64,000 nucleotides of DNA, taken from Blastobasis lacticolella. Lineage: Eukaryota > Arthropoda > Insecta > Lepidoptera > Blastobasidae. The notes beneath the pieces are model-generated. The model ran no database searches. It was not told the DNA's origin and saw only the letters and a program-made list of their open reading frames with translations. Position numbers and translations under genes: made by a program. Below are positions 53,565 to 62,457 of this stretch, piece after piece; the first letter of the stretch is position 1, and each line of letters starts with the position of its first letter. The stretch lies in the NCBI GenBank assembly GCA_905147135.1, contig LR990041.1, forward strand, positions 24,367,268 to 24,431,267, in the 5' to 3' direction.

Positions 53565-56500
53565 ACTAGAAAAAAAAAACCTGTCATGCCAACATATTGA
53601 CAAGCCAAAATTATTATTATAAATTATTATAAAATTTCGTGGCTTCCTACGCAGTTTTATGTGCTGTTACCTGGTAGAACCCGTGGCAGTGCGTACGCAA
53701 GGTTGTGGGTGGCTGCGGGGGCGCCATATACAAGGCGCAGTGCTATTATTTACAATTATTTTTGACATGACGCCACGCTATACGTTGCTTAGCTACGCCT
53801 AGACGTCTGCGCGCGCTGAAGAATTTCCTGGCCTGATTATGTCACCAGAGAGGAGACAGAAACTAGATGTCACTGTCAAGTGAAGGTCAAAATGATGAAA
53901 ATTATATTATTTATAAACAATTATGTGAAGTGCAAACGGGTGTGAAAAAACTATTTCTAGAGTTATAAGTATATTTTTTAAGCTTTTTATTCTCTTCTAC
54001 GTACAGAATCAATAAGTGCCCCTTTTCCCTGAGCCCATTCCCATGCAACATTGCGTAGTATGTTTACGGTCATTTAATAGCATCAAAGGACTCCATATAC
54101 ATCAATCGCGAGTTCATCACGCGCGTATCCTTCTATGCTCACCTTGTAGCCAAAGCCACGACTCCCAGAACAACAACACACCACTCACAAACACATCTAC
54201 CCCCTTACACTTACTCCTTAGCCAGTTAAAAAGTTCTACAGCCATAGTGAAACGCATACCTCGTGGTGCCCGATCCTGTGTAGCTTCCGCTCTAGCCGAG
54301 TGCATCAAAAGATGCACACGCGACAACAATCTCGTGTCCTGGCATGACCTCCTCACCTTTTCATACAAAACTCTACACACCTCACTTGAGAATAAGACCT
54401 CCCTCACACAGCAAATAAAAAACAACACTTCTCCAAACACACAATTACCCCAAGCGGCGCCTCGAAGGCCTCAGCATAGCAGACGTCATAATGACATATT
54501 TTCTAAAGTAGAAGAGAAAGTGCAAGACGGAGATTTAAAAGGCGCCGCTCGGCAACTTTTTTCAAATGATACCATTGCACCCGACTCACCGGAGACCGCC
54601 ACCGCACTACAATCCAAACACCCCCCAGGCCCTTCCTGCCCCCCTTTTGTAGACCCCCCATCTGACATCGCAACATGTCTCCGCGCCAAAGAGGAAGATG
54701 TTGTTGCCGCCATCGCCACCTTCCCGACAGGTTCGGCGTCCGGTCTGGATGGCATCTCCCCTCAACACCTCAAGGACCTCACCAGCCACGGTGTGGGCAT
54801 GGCCGGCGACCACGTCATCTCAGCCCTAACCGGGCTGGTGAATGTCATGCTAGAGGGGAATGTGTGCCAGGAAGTGACACCGATCCTATACGGGGCTAAT
54901 TTAATAGCCCTGACTAAGAAAGACGGAGGCGTACGTCCGATCGCTGTAGGTTTCACCCTGCGGCGATTGGCTGCCAAAATTTGTGTTCGGCTAACTCGTT
55001 CTAAATTCCAGTCTCTTTTCGAACCCGTACAGGTTGGCTTCGGAACCCGCGGAGGCTGCGAGGCAACGGTCCATGCCGTACGCACCTTCACGTAAGACGA
55101 TCTGTGCGAGGTGATACTTAAATTAGATGTAAAAAATGCTTTTAATTCGGTAAACAGGGACACCCTCCTGAATAAAATTAAACTGCATGTTCCGGAGATT
55201 TATAATTTTATGCTACAGTGTTATCACTGTCCTTCAAAATTATTGCACAAAAATAATGAAATTCTTTCGGCCGTGGGGTGTCAGCAGGGTGATCCACTCG
55301 GTCCAGCGATCTTCAGTTTGGCCATAAATTCGATAATCCACAGTGTCAAATCAAAATTAAATGTATGGTACCTGGACGACGGTACCATAGCTGGGGATGC
55401 TCAGACTGTCCTAACTGATTTAGAAATGGTAAAACACAATTTTGACCTCATTGGTTTGGAACTAAATTTTAATAAATGTGAACTCTTCGTTTCTGAAAAA
55501 ATAGACACAACCTTGGCACAATCCATAATCCAAAATTTTAATAGTGTAGCCCCAAACATAAAAATACTCACAAAAGACAGTCTGAGCCTTCTTGGCTCCC
55601 CTATTTTCGACGAGGCCATTCCACCGCTACTAACAAGTTCGATTTCTAAATTTAATGAATTTTCGGACCGCCTCCTTAAAACTAGCAGCCATTCTGCCCT
55701 CTTCATACTGAAGTTTTGTCTTTTCGTTCCTAAATTTACTTACCTGCTCCGCTGCTGCCCAGTGTGGAAATTCCCTGTACTAATCCAACACTTAGATTAT
55801 GTAATAAAATTCCAAATTGAATCCATCACAAATATCAGACTCAGCGAGCAGGCATGGACCCAGGCCTCCCTGCCAATTAGGTATGGTGGCCTGGGAACCC
55901 GCAAAATCTCTAGTGTAGCACTGCCGGCATTTCTGTCCTCTATCTATAGCTCGTCCGACCTCACAGGTAATATTCTTAAAGCCCCCGCGGCTACAAACTG
56001 TGAGGTCGCGTGCTTGGCGGAGGCTGAAACTGCCTGGCTAGCTGGACCGAGCCCAAATTTTCCTCCCACGCCCAAAATTCAAAAGGCCTGGGACAACATT
56101 TCTTCTCAAGTCATATTAGACACCCTTCTTAATATCTCACCATCTTTAAAAGACCGCGCCAGGCTGGAAGCAGTTGCCAGACCAGAATCCGGGCACTGGC
56201 TCCACGCTTACCCATCCCCCAACACCGGCACTTTCATCGACCCGACCACTCTCCGTCTCGCCATCGGTCTCCGGCTGGGAGCCGAGGTTTGTATCGAGCA
56301 TAGTTGTGCTTCTTGTGGAGCGAGTGTTGACCGCTTCGGTCACCATGGGCTTGCCTGTTCTTCGAGCGCTGGCCGCCTCTCCCGTCACGCCGCGATCAAT
56401 GACATCCTGCGACGGTCTCTCGTCAGCGCCAACGTCCCCGCAATCCTGGAACCTCAACACATTGCACGGGACGATGGCAAGAGACCTGACGGGATGTCTA

Positions 56501-57061
56501 TGATACCATGGAGGATGGGTCGCCCGCTGGTGTGGGACGCCACGTGCGCCGACACACTAGCTGCGACCTATCTTCCGGCAACCGCTAAACGGGCCGGCGC
56601 GGCGGCTGAGATACGAGAGCGCTCGAAGGTGGGCAAGTACAGTTGTCTCGGCGCCCAATACGAGTTTGTCGCATTTGGTGTCGAGACACTGGGTCCGTGG
56701 GGCCCGGGCGCACACTCGCTCTTCATGGAGCTTGGTAAACGGCTCAGGGAGGCGACGGGTGACCCACGTGCCGGCAGCTTTCTCGCGCAGCGGTTAAGTA
56801 TCGCCATCCAGCGCAGGAATGCCGCCGCCATGATGGGCACCTTACCGCGTGGCCCTGGTTTTTTACATCTTTTTTAATTTAGTTTAGTTAGTTAATAAAA
56901 TATTTATATCTTATAAGGGTTTAGTTTAGTATATTTTATATGTATTACTGTATATATTTTTGGTATTTTATATATAGGTATTAGTGTATATTGTTATTAT
57001 AAATGTAAATTATTTTATCAATAAAGTGCTCATTATTCGGCTTGATATTAAAGAATTGTTC
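53565..57061 (+). mobile_element. R2-like LINE (restriction-like endonuclease class) inserted in TRAS C
   Basis: 3497 bp flanked by the 10-bp duplication AGGAGACTAG (53555-53564 and 57062-57071), within the reverse transcriptase gene of TRAS C. 5' untranslated region of about 450 bp, one long coding frame, and an AT-rich 3' untranslated region of about 180 bp without a long A-tail. Full-length by appearance. R2-group elements usually have strict rDNA or other targets; a TRAS gene as target is unusual. Confidence 0.85.
54043..56877 (+). CDS. R2-like protein: zinc finger, reverse transcriptase, restriction-like endonuclease
   Basis: 945 codons including one in-frame TAA at 55093-55095, otherwise unbroken. 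ATG 54043 chosen because a stop lies just upstream and a C2H2 finger (CVVCLRSF...HIHQSRVH, residues 4-26) follows at once. Reverse transcriptase: GLDGISPQHLKDL, RPIAVGFTLRRLAAK, LKLDVKNAFNSVN (about 357-370), CQQGDPLGPAIFSLAIN and WYLDDGTIAG with YLDD at about 443-446. C-terminal region: CIEHSCASCGASVDRFGHH...C (zinc motif, about 750-772) and KRPDGMS with LVWDATC (about 812-832), the PD-(D/E)XK-like endonuclease. All catalytic signatures visible; only the TAA, between the finger region and the first Asp motif, blocks it. Clade within the group not determined. Confidence 0.88.
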
Positions 57062-58800
57062 AGGAGACTAGAGCTACTATTTTATTTTTTCCCGTATCTT
57101 CTCTTTTACGTGATTTGTCAAATCAAAGAGCGCATCCTCTGTGCTCCTCTGCGGTGTGAATCCGTATTGCCTCTTGCTAGATTTAGGGAGTATGTGCCAT
57201 CTTAGTCGCGTTACTAGCATCTTCTCCAAGATTTTACCCAATAACGATAGAAGACCGATCGGGCGGTATGATTTTGCCTGTGTGTAGTCCGTCTTCCCAG
57301 GCTTCCTAAGTATTATGACCGCTGCTGTCTTCCACAGTCTAGGAAAATAGCCCAGTTCTAAGCACTTACTGCTTATGGCATGGAATATATCGATGTCAAC
57401 TCCTATGGCTTCTGCACATATATCGGCTGTAAAACCATCGGGGTCCAGGCGCTTTTTTGTGGTTGAATGTTTTGATGACATTTTTTATTTCCGATTTGGT
57501 GAACCACGGGTCATCGCTAGTCCCGTTGCAAATATAAGTTTCCACTTCTGCCCTCAGACAGCTCTGGTCTGGTGTGTCATCCTCCTTGTTGTCTTCCGGG
57601 TAGAAGGTTTTTGCCAGCATGTTCGCTGACTCCTGAGGTCCTAGCGGTTTGCCGTTGTCCACCAACATGACGTCATCGGCCCACTTACGTGTTCTATTTA
57701 TGACTCGATATATTCCATCCCACAAGCTCTCTTTATCCTGTTTATTGCAAAAGTCCTGCCAGCTGGTCGTCCGGGCCACATCACAGGCATCCTCATAATT
57801 TTGTTTGGCTGTTAGGTACGTTTCTATAACATACTTTCTTCTGCTCCCAGCAGCATTTCTTATTCTTCTTTTTTTCGTAGTCATGTCCTTTTTTAATTTG
57901 TTAAGTTCATCTGACCACCACGGTATTTAGTTCTTTTTTTGTTTATGTATCCTTTTGGGTATTTGTTCATCGCATTTTTATCGCGTTTACATATTTTTCT
58001 ACTATTTCTTCTAAGTTTTCTTTGGTTTTGGCTTTTTTAATATATTCCTTACTTAATTTGCTTTGTTCTAAATTATTCTTTAATACTTTTCTAAATATTT
58101 CCCATTTCGCCTTTTTAGTGTTATATATCCTAGTGGTCTGATGTTTCCTTTCGTCAATTTTCGTATATTGCACTTCGAATGTGATCGCATTGTGATCGGA
58201 GCTAGTGATCTCCTTGTTTCAAATGTGGGCTCATCACCTTCGTTCAGAATGTGAAGGTCCAGTTCGTCCAGGAATGAGGCCAGTTCTTTCCCCCGGTGAT
58301 TCTCCGAGGAGCTACCCCACCACGTACTCCAAGCATTGACTTCACCTCCTATTAGTAGATGGGCTTTCCCGTATTTGTCGTAGATCTTCTGAACGTGGTC
58401 CAGGTACGGCTCCAGGGGTTTGTCTTCTTCAAAGTAGACAGAGACCAGTACAAGTAGTCTTGTGGACGATCTGAGCGTTACAACCGCGATGTTTTCTGTT
58501 GTTAATATGTTGTCTTCACTTACTTTTAATAATATATCTTCGTCGTCAAAGATCATTATCGCTGCCTTGACCGGTCCCCCTCCGCCTCCAAGCACCTGGT
58601 AAGTCCTCACTCCCGGAAACGTCCGGACCCTTCCATCTGCGTTCACATGAGGCTCCTGAATTAGAGCTCCACATGTCTTCCTCTTGATGCTCTCTTGCAC
58701 TAGCTCCTGCAACGCGAGCCTTTTCCGCTGCAGGTTTGCTTGTATAAATTTGTACGATCTTTCTGCCTGGACCACCGCTGCTAGCAATAAGCCACGGCTG
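57062..58800 (-). pseudogene. TRAS C ORF2: endonuclease and start of reverse transcriptase
   Basis: Begins overlapping the ORF1 stop. Endonuclease: FIQANLQRKRLALQEL, ALIQEPHVN (Glu), LLIGGEVNAWSTWWG, where the usual Asp of GGD-x-N is Glu, then a frameshift near 58210 and the SDH region. A TAA near 57928 stands before IPWWSDEL. Reverse transcriptase entry at 57077-57700 has FYPEDNKEDDTPDQ, LDPDGFTADI, SYRPIGLLSLLGKILEKML and YGFTPQRSTEDALFDL. It ends at the R2-like insertion; an A-run slip just before that shifts the frame. Confidence 0.88.
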
Positions 58801-59600
58801 CTCTGGCTATTTCATCCCAACTTTTCCTTATTGGACACTCGAGGCTAAAAGCATTGTGATCGTATCGTTCCAGTTTAGCTGAGTGGCAGTTCCAGCACTT
58901 CGGTTTTTCTCCGAGTGTTCGTTCCGGACATTCCGCTCTCAGGTGCGGTGGCTGCATAGGCTATCTTGCTGTGTGCAGTACTTTTTACCATGTCCAAACC
59001 CAAGGCACCTCGTGCATTGTATCAGCGGTGATTGGTCATACACCGCCCTCTTTTGGAGGTCGATGTAGACCGCCCCCGCCGTGGTCAAGGACGAATGCAC
59101 CTTGGGTGACACTTGCAAAACCACATGATTCTCATGTGGATTCCGCGCTCTGCGCCTATATCGTACCGCAACTTTGTACTCGTCTTCTGGGATGTTACTC
59201 AGAAGTTTTGCATTTTGCTTTCTGAGTGCGCTAACAATTGCCTCGTCCGTATTATAGGAGAGCACGTCTCTTATAATGATAAGCGGGTCCTTATTTTTAG
59301 CTTTGAGAGTCTGGAGATTATCTGACTCTTTGAGTTTCTCTATTAGATTGTCCAGTTCGCTCTCGCTACAGCAACTTAGTACCACGTTCTTGTTTCGGAC
59401 CTTCCTAACTCGGTCTACATGGACGCTGCCCTCTTTGGCGTCCACAACGTTACGGATTTTTGTGAGGACTTCTTCACTCGTGTCCTCTTCCTGTGTGGAA
59501 GCCACAATCACCGAATGGGTTGGGTGAGCGACCCCCCCCGACGCACCCGTAAGCGTAGGTTTACCCGCGAGTACGTCGGCGTAGGAACGCTCCCCTCTTG
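58800..59600 (-). pseudogene. TRAS C ORF1, C-terminal part
   Basis: Frame 58939-59511 gives SEEVLTKIRNVVDAKEG, DPLIIIRDVLSYNTDEAI and RRARNPHENHVVLQV, then CTRCLGFGHGKKYC. After a frameshift near 58945 the other zinc knuckles are read to about 58800. Aligns well by eye with the intact ORF1 at 60994-62457. The N-terminal coiled coil is lost at the truncation against TTAGG. Confidence 0.85.
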
Positions 59601-59674
59601 ACCTGATCTCTTCGATGATTGTGGCCTTTACGTCTTTTATTTGAGTACGAGTTATGTCGTTATCGGTCGCCGTC

Positions 59675-59960
59675 GGTTAGGTTAAGTTAGGTTAGGTTAG
59701 GTTAGGTTAGGTTGGGGTGCTGGGTCGGGTTAGGTTAGGTTAGGTTAGGTTAGGTTAGGTTAGGTTAGGTTAGGTTAGGTTAGGTTAGGTTAGGTTAGGT
59801 TAGGTTAGGTTAGGTTAGGTTAGGTTAGGTTAGGTTAGGTTAGGTTAGGTTAGGTTAGGTTAGGTTAGGTTAGGTTAGGTTAGGTTAGGTTAGGTTAGGT
59901 TAGGTTAGGTTAGGTTAGGTTAGGTTAGGTTAGGTTAGGTTAGGTTAGGTTAGGTTAGGT
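59675..59960 (+). repeat. (TTAGG)n telomeric array
   Basis: 286 bp of GGTTA units, nearly perfect from 59728 on; an early interruption at 59713-59727 (GGGGTGCTGGGTCGG) and one TTAAG unit at about 59680. TTAGG is the canonical insect telomere repeat. It stands between the truncated 5' end of one TRAS and the A-tail of another. Confidence 0.98.
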
Positions 59961-59977
59961 TTTTTTTTTTTTTTTTT

Positions 59978-60402
59978 AAGAGTCCCCATTTGTTGGGGTC
60001 TCGGCCTTATACCCCAGCCAGGTTGCCGGGACTTTGATAGTAGGTTTCCGTACTGTCATTGTTTAGTACAGTCCTTATAGGGCTGTGGTTTATCCTCTCA
60101 TCCTTGCTAAATCTATCTGTTGTATACATGTATTACTCTGAACCTGGTTCAGTTTGGTCTGAGTGTAAGGTTTGTGTTTACATTTAAAATTGTGTTGACA
60201 TGTATAATTGGCTTATTTCTAGAGGGTACGCTTTATTTTGTGTTTATTTTATAGATATAATAGTACATAGATATTAACAATAGGCTTATTTCTGTGGATT
60301 ATGCTATTTTACATTTACTATGATGCGTAGTTGCTTATTACTAGGTGTTAATGTGTAGATATTTACAAGTTGCTTATTGCTATAGGTTATTCTATGTATA
60401 AT

Positions 60403-60440
<38 letters not shown>

Positions 60441-60745
60441 TAGATTGAGTAGTACAAGATATTTACAATAGGCTGTTTTTCTATAGATTATGCTATTCTA
60501 CATTTACTTAAGTACATAATTTCTTATTGCTAGTTTTTTTTTTTTTTTTTTTATTTTTTTTTATTGTTTAAATGTATTTTCCTTTTTTTTTTTTTTTTTC
60601 TCTTGTGTGACAACGCATAACTATAACTACGTTACATGGTGCTCGCATAGCGACTTGCTTAGGTTATATTTTTGTTTCGACTTTTTACATATGTGCTGTG
60701 TTATATTACCAATAATATAGTACATACATATTTTGCTTATAACTA
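59978..60745 (-). repeat. 3' untranslated region with about 90-bp tandem repeats and A-tracts
   Basis: Three to four diverged units of about 90-100 bp with the core AGATATTTACAATAGGCT...GATTATGCTATT...CATTTACTT (around 60185, 60275, 60360 and 60460). Between them lie long T-runs on the plus strand (60403-60439, 60535-60552, 60584-60599), meaning A-tracts in the RNA. Confidence 0.7.
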
Positions 60746-60993
60746 TTATTTCATAATTCCTAATATTTGGTCATCTACAGCCTGACAATGGCGCATCAAT
60801 TCAACCCCTATTAGTCTCAGTAATAATTGGTTTCTTATACAAGATTTTTTGTGCTCCATTGTCAGCCTGCAGTTGCAAGCCTGACTGTTACGAGCTAAAG
60901 TTTGAGGTTGAGAGGATAAACCATTTTTTGCTTTTAATTTAGAAAATTTAAATTTCAGTGTATTGGTTAGTTTCTGTAATGGGCCCGCAGCAG
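60746..60993 (-). pseudogene. ORF2 vestige of the ORF1-only TRAS
   Basis: Right after the ORF1 stop a frame opens with LLTAAGP, like the first residues of ORF2 in TRAS C (LLAAVV), then departs into unrelated sequence and ends with LRLIGVELMRHCQAVDDQIL. The last part resembles the extreme C-terminus of TRAS ORF2 (YC..V.AE pattern). The simplest reading is one large deletion joining the beginning to the end of ORF2. The likeness is short and judged by eye. Confidence 0.45.
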
Positions 60994-62457
60994 TTAACAG
61001 TGGTAGGCTACCGATGACCTTGCTATTTGGTCCCAGCGCTTCTTTATTGGACACTCAATATCAAAGGCGTTGTGATTTAGTTTTTCTGCCTTTGCTAGAT
61101 CACAGTTTTTACATTTAGGTTGTTCCCCCATCGTGTAAGCAGGACATTCGGCTCTTTTATGTGGACCTGCACAGTGGCTACAGAGGTCTTCCGGTTGAGT
61201 GCAGTATTTCCGGCCGTGACCGAAACCCAGGCACCTCGTGCATTGAATCAATGGCGATTGGTCGTACACCGCCCTCCTCTGGAGGTCGATGTACACCGCA
61301 CCTGCCCGGATCAGGCACGAGTGCACTTTCGGAGATACCTGTAGGACAACGTGGTTCTCTAGTTGGTTTCGAGCACGGCGCCTATATTTAACAACTACCC
61401 TGCGCTCATCCTTGGGTATGTTTAACAGTAGATGTCCGTTCTGTTTTTCTATGGCATTTTTGATGTCCTCGTCGGTGTTGTAGACTAGGACATCCTTCAC
61501 TATGACTAGCGGATCTTTGTTTGTAGCCACTTTTGTCTGCAGAGTGTCCGATGTTTTGAGTTTTTGGGCTACTTTTTGTAGCTCGCTTTCAGAGGCACAG
61601 CTAAGGACAACCTTTTGATTGCGTGCTTTCCGTACCTTTTCAATGCGAAAGTCCCCCTCTTTCGCATTGACTATTTGTCGTATCTTGGTGAGCACCTCAT
61701 CGCTGGTGTCGCCATCGTCGGTGGAATTTACAATGATAGAGTGACTGATCGGAATCACTCTATTTTCCACTCCTGTCACTATTTCTGCGTACGAGGGCGA
61801 CGCCCTTGTCTTTGACTCTTCTAAGATAATTTTTTGGTTTGTTATAATACTGTCAAGGTTGTTTATAACTTTATTTATTTCGTCTTTTCTTAGCTCCTCC
61901 GTTTCTGAGATTTGCTCTTTAATGCCCTCTTTTATATTTTCTTCTACTAATGTGTCCGTATTCATCACCACTATTTCCAGTTGTCTCGTCATACCTTCAA
62001 TTTGCCCTTTCTCCTCTTGATGAACCTGCTTCATTTTATCATACATTTTGACTTGATTGCCACAAAGAAGGTCCATTGAGCCCTTCAGACCTATCAAATC
62101 GTCTTTTATTTCAGTCTCATGGGCCTTCCTATTTTCGATAAGCTCTTGTAGTTCATTTAGGAGTGCGGCGGTTTCCGTTCTCTCATTGCTGTTTAGCTGT
62201 CTTTGTAGCTCTACGTTTTCCGCGTAGAGCTTTGTAATTTGGTCATAAAGGTCGTTGGCGCACTTTATGACACTCTCTTTAATGACGCCCTTGAGATTAC
62301 CGGACAGGTTTAGTTGTTTTTTAATCTCATGTACACACTTTCCAGCTGTTTGAAGTGCATTTGCACCGGTAGTGGGAGATTCCATTGGTGGATTGTCGCT
62401 ATTGGCGCCTGCGCCAGACGTCCTACCTTGCAGCCTCACGGGCGGTGTCCTATGCAT
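60994..62457 (-). CDS. TRAS ORF1 protein, intact (gag-like, three zinc knuckles)
   Basis: 487 residues from ATG, no stop or frameshift. N-terminus short and Gly/Asn-rich; about residues 30-225 are coiled coil (VHEIKKQLNLSGNLKG, LLNELQELIENRKAHE, RQLEIVVMNTDTLVEENI); about 235-400 is an RRM-like region with TSDEVLTKIRQIVNAKEG, DPLVIVKDVLVYNTDEDI and RRARNQLENHVVLQVSP; about 406-469 holds three knuckles: CTRCLGFGHGRKYC, CSHCAGPHKRAEC and a longer Cys-x2-Cys...His...Cys. The protein would bind RNA and bring it to telomeres in TRAS elements. Compared with copies A and C it is conspicuously undamaged. Confidence 0.9.
   Translation of the reverse strand: MHRTPPVRLQGRTSGAGANSDNPPMESPTTGANALQTAGKCVHEIKKQLNLSGNLKGVIKESVIKCANDLYDQITKLYAENVELQRQLNSNERTETAALLNELQELIENRKAHETEIKDDLIGLKGSMDLLCGNQVKMYDKMKQVHQEEKGQIEGMTRQLEIVVMNTDTLVEENIKEGIKEQISETEELRKDEINKVINNLDSIITNQKIILEESKTRASPSYAEIVTGVENRVIPISHSIIVNSTDDGDTSDEVLTKIRQIVNAKEGDFRIEKVRKARNQKVVLSCASESELQKVAQKLKTSDTLQTKVATNKDPLVIVKDVLVYNTDEDIKNAIEKQNGHLLLNIPKDERRVVVKYRRRARNQLENHVVLQVSPKVHSCLIRAGAVYIDLQRRAVYDQSPLIQCTRCLGFGHGRKYCTQPEDLCSHCAGPHKRAECPAYTMGEQPKCKNCDLAKAEKLNHNAFDIECPIKKRWDQIARSSVAYHC

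Larger units (their letters stand above)
51236..59674 (-). mobile_element. TRAS-type LINE C, split by an R2-like element
   Basis: One element in two parts: 57062-59674 (ORF1 end, endonuclease, beginning of reverse transcriptase) and 51236-53564 (rest of ORF2, 3' untranslated region, A-tail). The parts meet at AGGAGACTAG, duplicated on both sides of the intervening R2-like insertion. 5'-truncated inside ORF1 and joined directly to the 286-bp TTAGG array. It contains several stops and frameshifts. Confidence 0.88.

Noticed and set aside
17346..57930. Nearly all premature in-frame stops in the mobile elements are TAA, suggesting readthrough or recoding
   Set aside because: I counted nine TAA, but a TGA (26460) and a TAG (near 16212) also occur, the elements also have frameshifts, and AT-rich DNA favours TAA. 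Decay explains it.
59675..59960. Possible CRISPR-like or satellite array
   Set aside because: Unit is 5 bp TTAGG without spacers; it is the insect telomere repeat.
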